Shown here: positions 19,001 through 26,766 of the stretch, piece by piece
Layout: every line of letters begins with the position of its first letter
Position numbering within the stretch: the first letter of the stretch is position 1
Source: Bacteroidales bacterium
Lineage (GTDB): Bacteria; Bacteroidota; Bacteroidia; Bacteroidales; FEN-979
DNA length: 64,000 nucleotides
Assembly (NCBI GenBank): GCA_023229525.1
Contig: JALNZC010000001.1
Span: 1-64,000 of the forward strand
Direction: 5' to 3'
Program-made: the position numbers and the translations under genes
The notes under the pieces: model-generated
What the model saw: the letters and a program-made list of their open reading frames with translations, nothing else
Databases searched by the model: none
What the model was told of the DNA's origin: nothing

Positions 19001-20888
19001 GAGTCCGGTATGGGCAACTCCGGTGGGTGTATTTACCAACTCGGGTATTCCTTTTTATTCCACTGATATTCACATAGCCAGCGATAATGCCGAAGGCGTT
19101 TTTGTAACCTGGCATGCCGAAGTCAGCGGTCAGGTTTTCAGCAGTTATGTTCAGCACGTTACATCGGCAGGAAATATGATGATGCCGTTGAATGGAGCAT
19201 TGCTTTCCACACACTCATCCTACCACCAGATCGACCCGACTGTGGCCTGTTTTGATACCAGTGGGGAAGCCTATATTTTCTGGGATGAACGCGATTATAA
19301 CCAGAACTACCGCGGACTTTACGGGCAGCGTGTTTCGGCCTCGGGCAGCCGGCTCTGGGGCAATACCGGGAAAGTTTTTATTCCCTTATCACTCGCAACA
19401 TCCGAAAGTTTTATCACAGCCCGGAATACCGGTACCGACGTAATGGTATTCTACCAGTATTACGATTTCGGAAACACAGAAGACAGTAAAATGGTTGCCA
19501 TGCGTGTGAACAGCGTGGGTGAATATGTGTGGCCATCCCAAAAAATACCTTTCTGCACCGTTCAAAGTGCAAAACTGCATCCGAGCTTTGGTTATCTTGA
19601 CCACACTCAATATATTATCGGATGGAGCGACCAGCGTAATGACGGAGGCGATATCTATGCTCAAAATATCCATCTTGACGGCACACTTGGAGTTTCAACA
19701 GGCGGCCACAACATCAGTGGGGCTGTTACCTATGCCAACATTACAGCAACACCATTAAATAACCTGACGATCGATCTAAAGAATTCTAACGGTACCACAA
19801 TTGCCACGACTACCACCGATGTTTCTGGTAATTATTTATTTACCAATGTTCCATCGGGCAACTATACACTGGGCGTTACTTCAACCAAAGCATGGGGAGG
19901 AGTTACCGCCACTGATGTTTTGCTGTATAAAAAACATATCGCAAACATCTCTCTCCTCACCGGTATTTATCTTGCGAGTGGCGATGTGAACGGGACCGGA
20001 GAACTCACCGCCAGCGATGTGCTACTTATTAAAAAGCGGATTATTTTCATCATCAATAGTTTTCCGGTTGGTGACTGGTTGTTCAATAATCAACCTATTA
20101 CGGTGGAAAATAGTAATGTTACAGCCAGTTTCAACGGGTTGACATATGGCGATGCGAACGGATCATATCTGCCACCGGCAGTTAAACAGGAAATGATCAG
20201 TCAGGGATTGATTACACTTGAACCGGGTTCTGCAGAACATGGTACCATTGTGGTTCCGATACACATCTCCGGTATCCCGGACCTCGGATCTTTCCAATTT
20301 ACAATTCGGTATGATCCGGAAAAACTGATGTTGACCGATGTCAGGAATTGGTTATCAGGCTTCGAGGATGTTACCTTTGGTGTACCGGAACCGGGAAAAA
20401 TCACCTTTGCCTGGGCTGCAGGTTCGGAAGGAATCCAAGCGCTTGATGACGTTTTATGCCGGTTATTTTTCCAGGTTGTTTCGGTAGGAAATTCCGAAAT
20501 TTCCTGGACCAACGACCCTACCCCTGCCGAATTCAGCGATTTTGACGGCCATTTGTTTCAACCGTTATCCATGAATGGCGCTATTGGAAATCACAATGGG
20601 AGCGCTGGACTGAATGATGTCTCCTTGTCAGTTTATCCCAACCCGATGACCGGCCAGACTACCGTGTCATTTTTTATACCGGCTGAAGGCGCTGTTGAAA
20701 TCTTCTTATACGACCAGGCAGGAACCAGGTCAGCCAAGGTTTTTAATGGAAATTTGCCAGCCGGCCGTCATCAGACAACATGGAACATTACCAATAATGA
20801 CGGAAAGAAATTGACACCAGGTGTTTATTTCTGCAGGCTTACTACCTGCGGACAAACTTCAATACAAAAGCTTGTCGTATTACCTTAA
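16068..20888 (+). CDS. Secreted papain-like (C1A) protease with dockerin-like, cohesin-like and T9SS sorting modules
   Basis: The 1606-residue product starts with a signal peptide (to about residue 23, LTGQ). Residues 80-330 form a C1A cysteine protease: Q89 and C94 (FNQDGGSCGQASG), H257 (VNHALTFIGY) and N304 (MANSWGTGWG). A calcium-loop-like stretch (DINGDGVVDMRDWE) sits inside this domain. A beta-sandwich region and a propeller-like region of repeated QK.S..G..LW segments (about 770-1190) follow. Then come a carboxypeptidase-regulatory-like fold (about 1210-1280), a dockerin-like pair (ATDVLLYKKH and GDVNGTGELTASDVLLIKKR, about 1280-1320), a cohesin-like domain (GTIVVPIHISGIPDLGSFQF, about 1385-1507) and a T9SS sorting domain (VYPNPMTG.., 1518-1606). 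It is probably surface-attached or released. The next gene starts 16 bp downstream. Confidence 0.87.
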   Translation: MKPSMKFTLVFVFLFIGTMTLTGQKLINLNPDKNGEPWIAGGLRVLTAADYAYLNSLPAFVVPEEFRIRTLPSSVDNSTKPYFRPIFNQDGGSCGQASGVGYTFTYEQDYIRGIQANTPENQYPTHFTWNFLNGGNGGGSWYFDGWQIISADGCPNVADYGGSMWSGGQTRWMSGYPEYYNGMNNRVLGINYINVSTPEGLQTLKQWLYDHGNGSEAGGVACFAGGVYGNFQTNFLPSGTPEAGKTVVTCWDADVNHALTFIGYNDSIRFDYNNDGQFTNNLDINGDGVVDMRDWEIGGLKMANSWGTGWGDNGKAYVMYKTLAEPTATGGIWNNIVHLITVKPVCSPILTLKTIVKHSSRNKIKISAGVATDLSATDPEHTLSFPLYSYQGGGLYMQGGYTEADKSIELGLDITPLLSYVNNGETAKFFLRIDGQDPYNEGTGQVISFSVIDYSGATPQEVVSAQNNVPINENGTIYLSVEKAVAFDAPHILTDALPLATANQPYSFQLNAGGGLTPYTWDLQVDYSEETFQGTFPSITGQPLNPTSVDDGFALQVIDFQFPFYGKSYDTLAISTDGSILFNKNFEYVRSSANLTATRCITPYGADLMLYPASGDAIWYSGDATHATFRWKTSLFEQPDVNIDVAVTLYPSGKIEFYYGNNITPGGNWVGGISNGNSNSYTLAAISGTYQIPDNYSTSFTSPSISAGMSVSPGGIFSGTPIQPNQSWDVNFKVTDYNNISSLKTLIFSTVTSGQWSNDPAVNNQISSMTGEQTLPKVATHPSGITYLSWFSNDNGNYNVRLQKLDVNGSELWPANGILISGHTSDTWITDYDMTVDNDTCALITFQDIRTGLNNSYAYRISPSGEFLYGPDGIALFPGSTVQYSPKVFASADGNAVFAMQCFPDEGQQYIKMQKISPTGQLLWGPGGINIQESSIGNNAPKMIQSDGNNFIMVWYKTTGSFPSVTNKIYAQKFNAEGSPVWATPVGVFTNSGIPFYSTDIHIASDNAEGVFVTWHAEVSGQVFSSYVQHVTSAGNMMMPLNGALLSTHSSYHQIDPTVACFDTSGEAYIFWDERDYNQNYRGLYGQRVSASGSRLWGNTGKVFIPLSLATSESFITARNTGTDVMVFYQYYDFGNTEDSKMVAMRVNSVGEYVWPSQKIPFCTVQSAKLHPSFGYLDHTQYIIGWSDQRNDGGDIYAQNIHLDGTLGVSTGGHNISGAVTYANITATPLNNLTIDLKNSNGTTIATTTTDVSGNYLFTNVPSGNYTLGVTSTKAWGGVTATDVLLYKKHIANISLLTGIYLASGDVNGTGELTASDVLLIKKRIIFIINSFPVGDWLFNNQPITVENSNVTASFNGLTYGDANGSYLPPAVKQEMISQGLITLEPGSAEHGTIVVPIHISGIPDLGSFQFTIRYDPEKLMLTDVRNWLSGFEDVTFGVPEPGKITFAWAAGSEGIQALDDVLCRLFFQVVSVGNSEISWTNDPTPAEFSDFDGHLFQPLSMNGAIGNHNGSAGLNDVSLSVYPNPMTGQTTVSFFIPAEGAVEIFLYDQAGTRSAKVFNGNLPAGRHQTTWNITNNDGKKLTPGVYFCRLTTCGQTSIQKLVVLP

Positions 20889-20904
20889 ACCAGGAATAAC
20901 AGGT

Positions 20905-22200
20905 ATGAAAAAACCTTGCTTTTTATTTTTCAGCGAAAGCGTTATTTTCTGTTTCCTGGTGATGATTTTTTCTTCCCGCATCGCTGAAGCACAGTTCTCT
21001 AAAGGAGCGGATGTAGGATGGTTGTCACAGATGGAAGCTACCGGTTATAAATTCTATGACAGTACCGGAGTGGAAATAAATTGTCTGCAAATTCTGAAAG
21101 ATCATGGCATCAACACAATCCGTCTGCGGGTGTTCGTTAATCCGTCTTCCGATCGGATAAATGGTCATTGCAGTAAAGATGAAGTGGTTGCCATGGCTTT
21201 ACGGGCAAAAAACATGGGAATGCGGACCATGATTGACTTCCATTTCAGTGACTCCTGGGCAGATCCGGGTAAACAGACCAAGCCTGCAGCGTGGGCAAGC
21301 CACAGTTTCAGTCAATTATTTACCGATGTATACGATCATACAACAGACGTTTTGACTGCGCTGAAATCATCCGGAGTGATCCCCGAATGGGTTCAGATCG
21401 GAAATGAAATAATCGGTGGTATGTTATGGCCCGATGGAAGTACTTTAAATTGGGGGCAGTTGGCCCAGCTGCTCAATAAAGGATATGATGCTACCAAAGC
21501 CGTTGACAGTGCAATAAAAGTGGTGATCCATATTGATCAGGGAAATAATAACAGCAGGTGCAGATATTTCTATGATAATGCCCAGAACAATGGTGTAAGG
21601 TATGATGTGATCGGATTATCCTATTATCCTTATTGGCTGGGTAGCGATTATACGGTCACTATAAATAATCTGGGTTCCAATCTGATTGATATGGCATCCA
21701 GATATGGCAAGGAAGTGATGGTTGTGGAAGTCGGGGGAGATTATACCAAAGTAAAAAACACCTACGATATGCTTGTTGCTGTGATCAATAAAGTAAGGGC
21801 CGTTCCGGATAATAAGGGACTTGGAGTTATTTACTGGGAGCCTGAAGGAGAAAAGAGCTGGAGCGGATATCAGTTAAGTTGCTGGGGTTCCGACGGAAAG
21901 CCGACCGCAGCCTTGAATGCATTTTTATCGTGGCCCACAGGGATAAACACGATAAAAGATAAATCCGGATTTAAGATCTATCCAAATCCTGCTTCCGGCG
22001 GATTGTTGAACATCGAATTAAGTGACCTTACTGTTACATCTATCATTACTATCTTTGACGTAAACGGCAAATTGATGAGAGAACAAAAAATGAAAGATCA
22101 GCCAAGAGCATTCATCGATGTCAATTTTTTACCGGGAATTTATATGATCAATATTGACAGTGGCCAGCAAACCGCAACACGGAAATTATTGATAAATTAA
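20905..22200 (+). CDS. GH53 arabinogalactan endo-beta-1,4-galactanase with T9SS sorting domain
   Basis: I start at the ATG at 20905, 16 bp after the protease stop; a longer in-frame start would overlap that gene. The 431-residue product has a signal peptide ending AEAQ (about residue 30). The GH53 barrel fills residues 33-350: KGADVGWLSQME, TIRLRVFVNP, the acid/base E168 in VQIGNEIIGGMLWP, and the nucleophile E275 in VMVVEVGGDY. GH53 enzymes cut beta-1,4-galactan side chains of pectin. A T9SS sorting domain (FKIYPNPASGG... to KLLIN) closes the protein. With the protease it points to breakdown of plant cell-wall glycoprotein or pectin at the cell surface, which is an inference. Confidence 0.93.
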   Translation: MKKPCFLFFSESVIFCFLVMIFSSRIAEAQFSKGADVGWLSQMEATGYKFYDSTGVEINCLQILKDHGINTIRLRVFVNPSSDRINGHCSKDEVVAMALRAKNMGMRTMIDFHFSDSWADPGKQTKPAAWASHSFSQLFTDVYDHTTDVLTALKSSGVIPEWVQIGNEIIGGMLWPDGSTLNWGQLAQLLNKGYDATKAVDSAIKVVIHIDQGNNNSRCRYFYDNAQNNGVRYDVIGLSYYPYWLGSDYTVTINNLGSNLIDMASRYGKEVMVVEVGGDYTKVKNTYDMLVAVINKVRAVPDNKGLGVIYWEPEGEKSWSGYQLSCWGSDGKPTAALNAFLSWPTGINTIKDKSGFKIYPNPASGGLLNIELSDLTVTSIITIFDVNGKLMREQKMKDQPRAFIDVNFLPGIYMINIDSGQQTATRKLLIN

Positions 22201-22214
22201 TCTGCTGTAACTGT

Positions 22215-24035
22215 TTATTCTTTAACGATTTTTCTTACTTCAACTTTATTCTGGTTCAGAAGCCTGATGGTATAAATACCTTTTGCAAAGCTGCTCAGGT
22301 CCAATTCAGTTTTTCCGGATACTATCTGTTGTGTCAATATTTTCCGCCCACTGATGTTATAAATAGACAAGGTACTTTGGTCGCCGGTCTGTGTAGTTTC
22401 AATAGTGAGGGTATTTCTTACCGGGTTGGGATAAATTCTCATCACACCCGGATCATTGTGATTTTCATCAATTCCAACCAGGATTGATTGTAAATTAACT
22501 TTTTCAGCATCAACAACTTCCTTGGTCGTCAAATCCTGAATCCAGGCAACCAGTTCATAATCATTGAGTAAATTGCCTCCCCAGGCCGGGTTGAAGGTAA
22601 ATGTCAAAGGAACTGTCACTTGGTTTTCATTTTGTAAATTGATAGGGGTTCCGGTGGCGCCCGGCGCCATGGCACGGCTTACAAATTCCAAATGGTTCTG
22701 CCCCTGCCAGTTTACCATAATATGCGACTGGGTCAACGCCAAATGCAACACCAGATTACTGTTGGCAAAGGGTGTTTCCCCGTATTTATCAACTATTACT
22801 GAAAGGTTATAAACATTGCCCACCTTATATCCGTTGCCAATGGTAATACCAAAGGCAGTTTTTATACCATACCTTGATTCATAGATCGGCAAATAGGATG
22901 TATACAAACTGACAGAATGATCACCTCCTGCAAGTTTTTTGATCCCGTCAAAAACAGCAGTCGGGAAACTGTTTATACCATAATAGGAGTTACGTGAATT
23001 GGAAGCATTATAAGCATAGGGATCACCGTTATGATTCTCCACTACGGCAACATGGTTACCATTTTCAACAAGATCGTCTGCTCCCATGGCAGCTCCCGGA
23101 CAGTACTGGCACCACGTTCCTGTTCCGACTTCAAGTAAAACATTTTGTTTATCATGGGTATAGGTATACACTGTTTTTTCAATGGTATCATTGGAATGAT
23201 CCAGATCTGAAGGTAACGAGGTATATATCTTTATTTTATAAATCGCTTCGGATTCTGGCAGTGTGAATGAAGTAAAGTTTACAGCAACTGTATCCCATGA
23301 GGCTAACTCCGGAATCGTATATGTATCAGTATATATCTCTGTGTTCGTAAAATTATAAATCTTACAAATTACATCAAACCCGGTTTCACTATTTATCCCG
23401 ATATTCTTTATTGTCGCATAAGGAATTATCGGAGAGGTATCCGATAAATATGTTTCATTATGGATCGACATTGTAGACAAGTCATCAGCAGGGGGAACTA
23501 CCAGACTTACATCATCGACAAACATATTATTGCCATATTTGCTGTATCCTCTGAGAATCAGATATTTTGAACCAGTGAGGTTGGCCGGTAGAAGGTAGCT
23601 GTGTTTATACCATCCGTCCACTGGGTTGTATCTTGGAATAGTTGCCAGCCATGTGGCTCCGGTTAAACTGGCTGCAGAATTATAATATACGCCGATACTG
23701 TCATTATAGATAGGCCATCCCGAATCGCCATATTTCCAGAAACTGAAAACATGCACCGATGAACCGGTAAAAGTCAACGGGGGCGATACCAGAATCGCAT
23801 TCACTCCGGCCTGAAAGTCATAACTATTATACTCCGCCATACCTGCTCCACTGTGTGGATTGCAAGCAGGATCCACACCAGTTGCCACACGTTTCCACTT
23901 TCCGGAACCTCCAACCTGGATGTTTTGCCATCCGGTAGGTGGAAAGGTCGTACCGTCAAAACTTTCAGTTAAGGTTTGTGTCTGTCCCGACACGATATAA
24001 CCCAGTAAAAATAATATCCAGTAGATTTTTTTCAT
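22215..24035 (-). CDS. T9SS-exported protein with choice-of-anchor J and Omp28-like thioredoxin-fold domains
   Basis: The 606-residue product begins with a signal peptide (MKKIYWILFLLGYIVSGQTQ). Residues 20-185 form a choice-of-anchor J/cleaved-adhesin domain (ESFDGTTFPPTGW, FSFWKYG, NNMFVDDVSLV). A CARDB-like beta-sandwich follows (about 190-290). Residues 295-520 match Omp28-type proteins, with a CxxC in GTGTWCQYCPGAA and FPTAVFDG. A T9SS sorting domain (MRIYPNPVRNTLTIE.. to VRKIVKE) ends the protein. It is convergent with the GH53 gene with a 14-bp gap. The CxxC suggests redox activity, but the substrate is unknown. Confidence 0.88.
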   Translation of the reverse strand: MKKIYWILFLLGYIVSGQTQTLTESFDGTTFPPTGWQNIQVGGSGKWKRVATGVDPACNPHSGAGMAEYNSYDFQAGVNAILVSPPLTFTGSSVHVFSFWKYGDSGWPIYNDSIGVYYNSAASLTGATWLATIPRYNPVDGWYKHSYLLPANLTGSKYLILRGYSKYGNNMFVDDVSLVVPPADDLSTMSIHNETYLSDTSPIIPYATIKNIGINSETGFDVICKIYNFTNTEIYTDTYTIPELASWDTVAVNFTSFTLPESEAIYKIKIYTSLPSDLDHSNDTIEKTVYTYTHDKQNVLLEVGTGTWCQYCPGAAMGADDLVENGNHVAVVENHNGDPYAYNASNSRNSYYGINSFPTAVFDGIKKLAGGDHSVSLYTSYLPIYESRYGIKTAFGITIGNGYKVGNVYNLSVIVDKYGETPFANSNLVLHLALTQSHIMVNWQGQNHLEFVSRAMAPGATGTPINLQNENQVTVPLTFTFNPAWGGNLLNDYELVAWIQDLTTKEVVDAEKVNLQSILVGIDENHNDPGVMRIYPNPVRNTLTIETTQTGDQSTLSIYNISGRKILTQQIVSGKTELDLSSFAKGIYTIRLLNQNKVEVRKIVKE

Positions 24036-24300
24036 TTTTCCTGTTTGTTAAATTAATCGTAGAATTGATTTTTCCGAAATTATTATCATTCGATCACATT
24101 AGCCAGCTTAACAATCAATACATAACTACTTTTTGTTGTGGTTTCACTAATCCCGCTAATACTAAAATGATTAGCAAATAACTGTACCTAACAGGTACAA
24201 AAAAGCGGTGCAATTTACTCATTTTATTCGAATGTAGAGAAACCTGACCATAATAAGATTTATCCCGAAAATTCGTTACCTTAGCTTTAAATAACAAAAT

Positions 24301-25755
24301 ATGAACAACAAAGCAGACATTGGATTAGTCGGGCTGGCCGTGATGGGCGAAAACCTGGTTTTAAACATGGAAAGTAAAGGCTTTACAGTGGCGGTTTTTA
24401 ACAGGACCACGAGCAAAGTAGATCAGTTTATCCGGAATCGGGGCAGCGGAAAAAACATCATCGGCACCTATTCCATCGGGGAGCTTGTCAATAACCTGAA
24501 ACGACCGCGAAAAGTGATGTTGATGGTTAAAGCAGGACAAGCTGTCGACGATTTTATCGAACTTCTTATCCCTTTTCTTGAACCCGGAGACATCATTATT
24601 GATGGGGGAAATTCTCATTACGTTGACACCAACCGCCGGACAATGTATATGGAAAACAAAGGGTTATTATACATAGGGACCGGGGTTTCCGGTGGGGAGG
24701 AGGGGGCTTTACACGGCCCTTCCATTATGCCGGGCGGATCACCTGCGGCGTGGCCGCATGTGAAACAAATTTTCCAGGCTATTGCAGCCAGAGTTGACGG
24801 GGATACTCCTTGTTGCGACTGGGTAGGAGAAAATGGCGCAGGTCATTTTGTGAAAATGGTACACAACGGCATTGAATATGGTGATATGCAGCTTATCTGC
24901 GAAGCTTACCAGGTCATGCGTGACCTGCTGGGGATGAATGCTACAGAAATGCATGAAGTGTTCGGGGAATGGAACAACGGTGACCTTGATAGTTACCTTA
25001 TCGAAATCACACGGGATATCCTGGGTTATACTGAAAATGACGGAACTCCGCTTGTCGACAGAATCCTTGATGCTGCCGGCCAGAAAGGTACAGGGAAATG
25101 GACCTGCTTTGCTGCCCTCGACTTTGGAGCGCCCCTGACACTGATCGGTGAAGCGGTGTTTTCCCGCTTCCTTTCTGCCCTTAAAGAGGAAAGGGTGTTT
25201 GCATCCGGGATACTGAAAGGCCCATCTCCAAAATATGAAGGTGACAGAACCGCATTTATTACGGATATTAAAAATGCCCTTTACGGCTCGAAAATCGTGT
25301 CCTATGCCCAGGGATATGCCTTGATGAACGCTGCTGCCAAAGAATTCGAATGGAAATTGAATTACGGCGGTATCGCCCTGATGTGGCGTGGTGGCTGTAT
25401 TATCCGTTCAGCATTTCTTGGAAAAATAAAAGAAGCCTTTGATTTAAATGCTGACCTGAAAAACCTGATGCTCGATCCGTTTTTTACCGGAAAATTAATC
25501 GCAGCACAGGAAGGATGGAGAAGGGTAGTTTCCCAGGCTTCACTAAATGGAATTCCCATTCCGACACTTTCATCCGCCTTGTCATATTTCGACGGGTACA
25601 GGACAGCTAACCTTCCGGCTAATCTGCTCCAGGCACAACGGGACTACTTTGGGGCTCACACTTACGAACGCATCGATAAACCCCGCGGACAGTTCTTTCA
25701 TACAAACTGGACAGGACATGGAGGCGACACTGCTTCAACAACATATTCCGTTTAA
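24301..25755 (+). CDS. gnd: 6-phosphogluconate dehydrogenase, decarboxylating
   Basis: The 484-residue length fits the family. The enzyme oxidises 6-phosphogluconate to ribulose 5-phosphate and CO2 with reduction of NADP+, in the oxidative pentose phosphate pathway. The dinucleotide motif is GLVGLAVMGENL (residues 8-19), the NADP-phosphate-binding segment is NRTTSK (34-39), and the catalytic residues lie in GAGHFVKMVHNGIEYGDMQ with K185, N189 and E192. The substrate motif DGGNSHYVDT is at 101-110. It stands alone, with a TAGCTTTA -7-like element at 24282-24289. The next gene is convergent, 7 bp away. Confidence 0.97.
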   Translation: MNNKADIGLVGLAVMGENLVLNMESKGFTVAVFNRTTSKVDQFIRNRGSGKNIIGTYSIGELVNNLKRPRKVMLMVKAGQAVDDFIELLIPFLEPGDIIIDGGNSHYVDTNRRTMYMENKGLLYIGTGVSGGEEGALHGPSIMPGGSPAAWPHVKQIFQAIAARVDGDTPCCDWVGENGAGHFVKMVHNGIEYGDMQLICEAYQVMRDLLGMNATEMHEVFGEWNNGDLDSYLIEITRDILGYTENDGTPLVDRILDAAGQKGTGKWTCFAALDFGAPLTLIGEAVFSRFLSALKEERVFASGILKGPSPKYEGDRTAFITDIKNALYGSKIVSYAQGYALMNAAAKEFEWKLNYGGIALMWRGGCIIRSAFLGKIKEAFDLNADLKNLMLDPFFTGKLIAAQEGWRRVVSQASLNGIPIPTLSSALSYFDGYRTANLPANLLQAQRDYFGAHTYERIDKPRGQFFHTNWTGHGGDTASTTYSV

Positions 25756-25762
25756 ATCCACA

Positions 25763-26665
25763 TTACTCCCCTTGGCCAATTTTCAATCTCCGGTCAGGCT
25801 CCCGCCCAAAACCCTTTATCAGGATACTGTCGGATGTGAGCGTGACCAGGGCATAGGCGCTTTCCGTTGTATTCACCATCCCGCTGAAATTAACAAAGTG
25901 AATTCCCTTATAGAATCCATAATTCCCAGGATGATAATGACCGTTGAAATAAGCTTTGATACAGGAATACCGTGTCAGTAAAGAAATCAGTTCCCGGTCG
26001 TTCCAGAGATTGTAACTGCTGAGAGGGTAAACCGGGAAATGGCATATTACAATAACGTTTCGACCGGCCTGTTGTGCTTCCCGGAGTTGCGCTTTAAACC
26101 AATTCATCTGGAATTGAGAAATGCCTCCATTCCAGGGCATAAAATTTTTTCTTAGTCCACTCATGAGCTCAGTCAAAAGAGAATTTATTTCCTGCTTTTG
26201 AATTTTATCCTGAGGCCCGAAAAAGCTCAGGTCATCTCCATTCAATACGATGAATTCCCAATTCCCGACGATCTTTTGATAGTACCCGCTGGACAATCCC
26301 AGCAACGGAAGTATTTTTTCTTTCTGGTTTTCCCTGACGGCATAATCATGGTTACCCAGAACGAAATTGACGGGGATTGCCGATTTCCGGTAACACGGGA
26401 TTACACTGTCGTAGCTGGAGAAATTGTTATCGATCATATCACCGAGGTGAAAGATGGCATCTACTTTTGAATTATTGAAAAACCGGATCACACTGTCAAG
26501 TTTTGCCAGTGAAGCCGGATAATTGCGCACACCTGTCACCGCGCAATTACAATATTGGTTGTCGGTAAAAATGCCAATGGTTATAGTTTTTTGTCCGAAA
26601 ACGGAGGATAAAATGGCAACTAAACAGAACATCAATATGAAAAGATTAAAAAGGATATTCTTCAT
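25763..26665 (-). CDS. Secreted calcineurin-like metallophosphoesterase (ADPRibase-Mn-like)
   Basis: The 300-residue product has a signal peptide (MKNILFNLFILMFCLVAILSSVFGQ), so it acts outside the inner membrane. The metallophosphoesterase ligands are all present: FTDNQYCN (usually D.Q or D.H), HLGDMID, LGNHD, CHFPVYP and FNGHYHPGNYG. The DNQYCN form at the first motif resembles the manganese-dependent ADP-ribose/CDP-alcohol diphosphatase branch. The substrate is inferred from that resemblance only. It is convergent with gnd. Confidence 0.85.
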   Translation of the reverse strand: MKNILFNLFILMFCLVAILSSVFGQKTITIGIFTDNQYCNCAVTGVRNYPASLAKLDSVIRFFNNSKVDAIFHLGDMIDNNFSSYDSVIPCYRKSAIPVNFVLGNHDYAVRENQKEKILPLLGLSSGYYQKIVGNWEFIVLNGDDLSFFGPQDKIQKQEINSLLTELMSGLRKNFMPWNGGISQFQMNWFKAQLREAQQAGRNVIVICHFPVYPLSSYNLWNDRELISLLTRYSCIKAYFNGHYHPGNYGFYKGIHFVNFSGMVNTTESAYALVTLTSDSILIKGFGREPDRRLKIGQGE

Positions 26666-26766
26666 GACTGTACTTCGATGATAATGGCAAAAATAACAAC
26701 TAAATTAAAGCTTGCATTTCATTTAAATGGATTGTATTTTTAAAACGGGAAAATTCATGAAAAATA

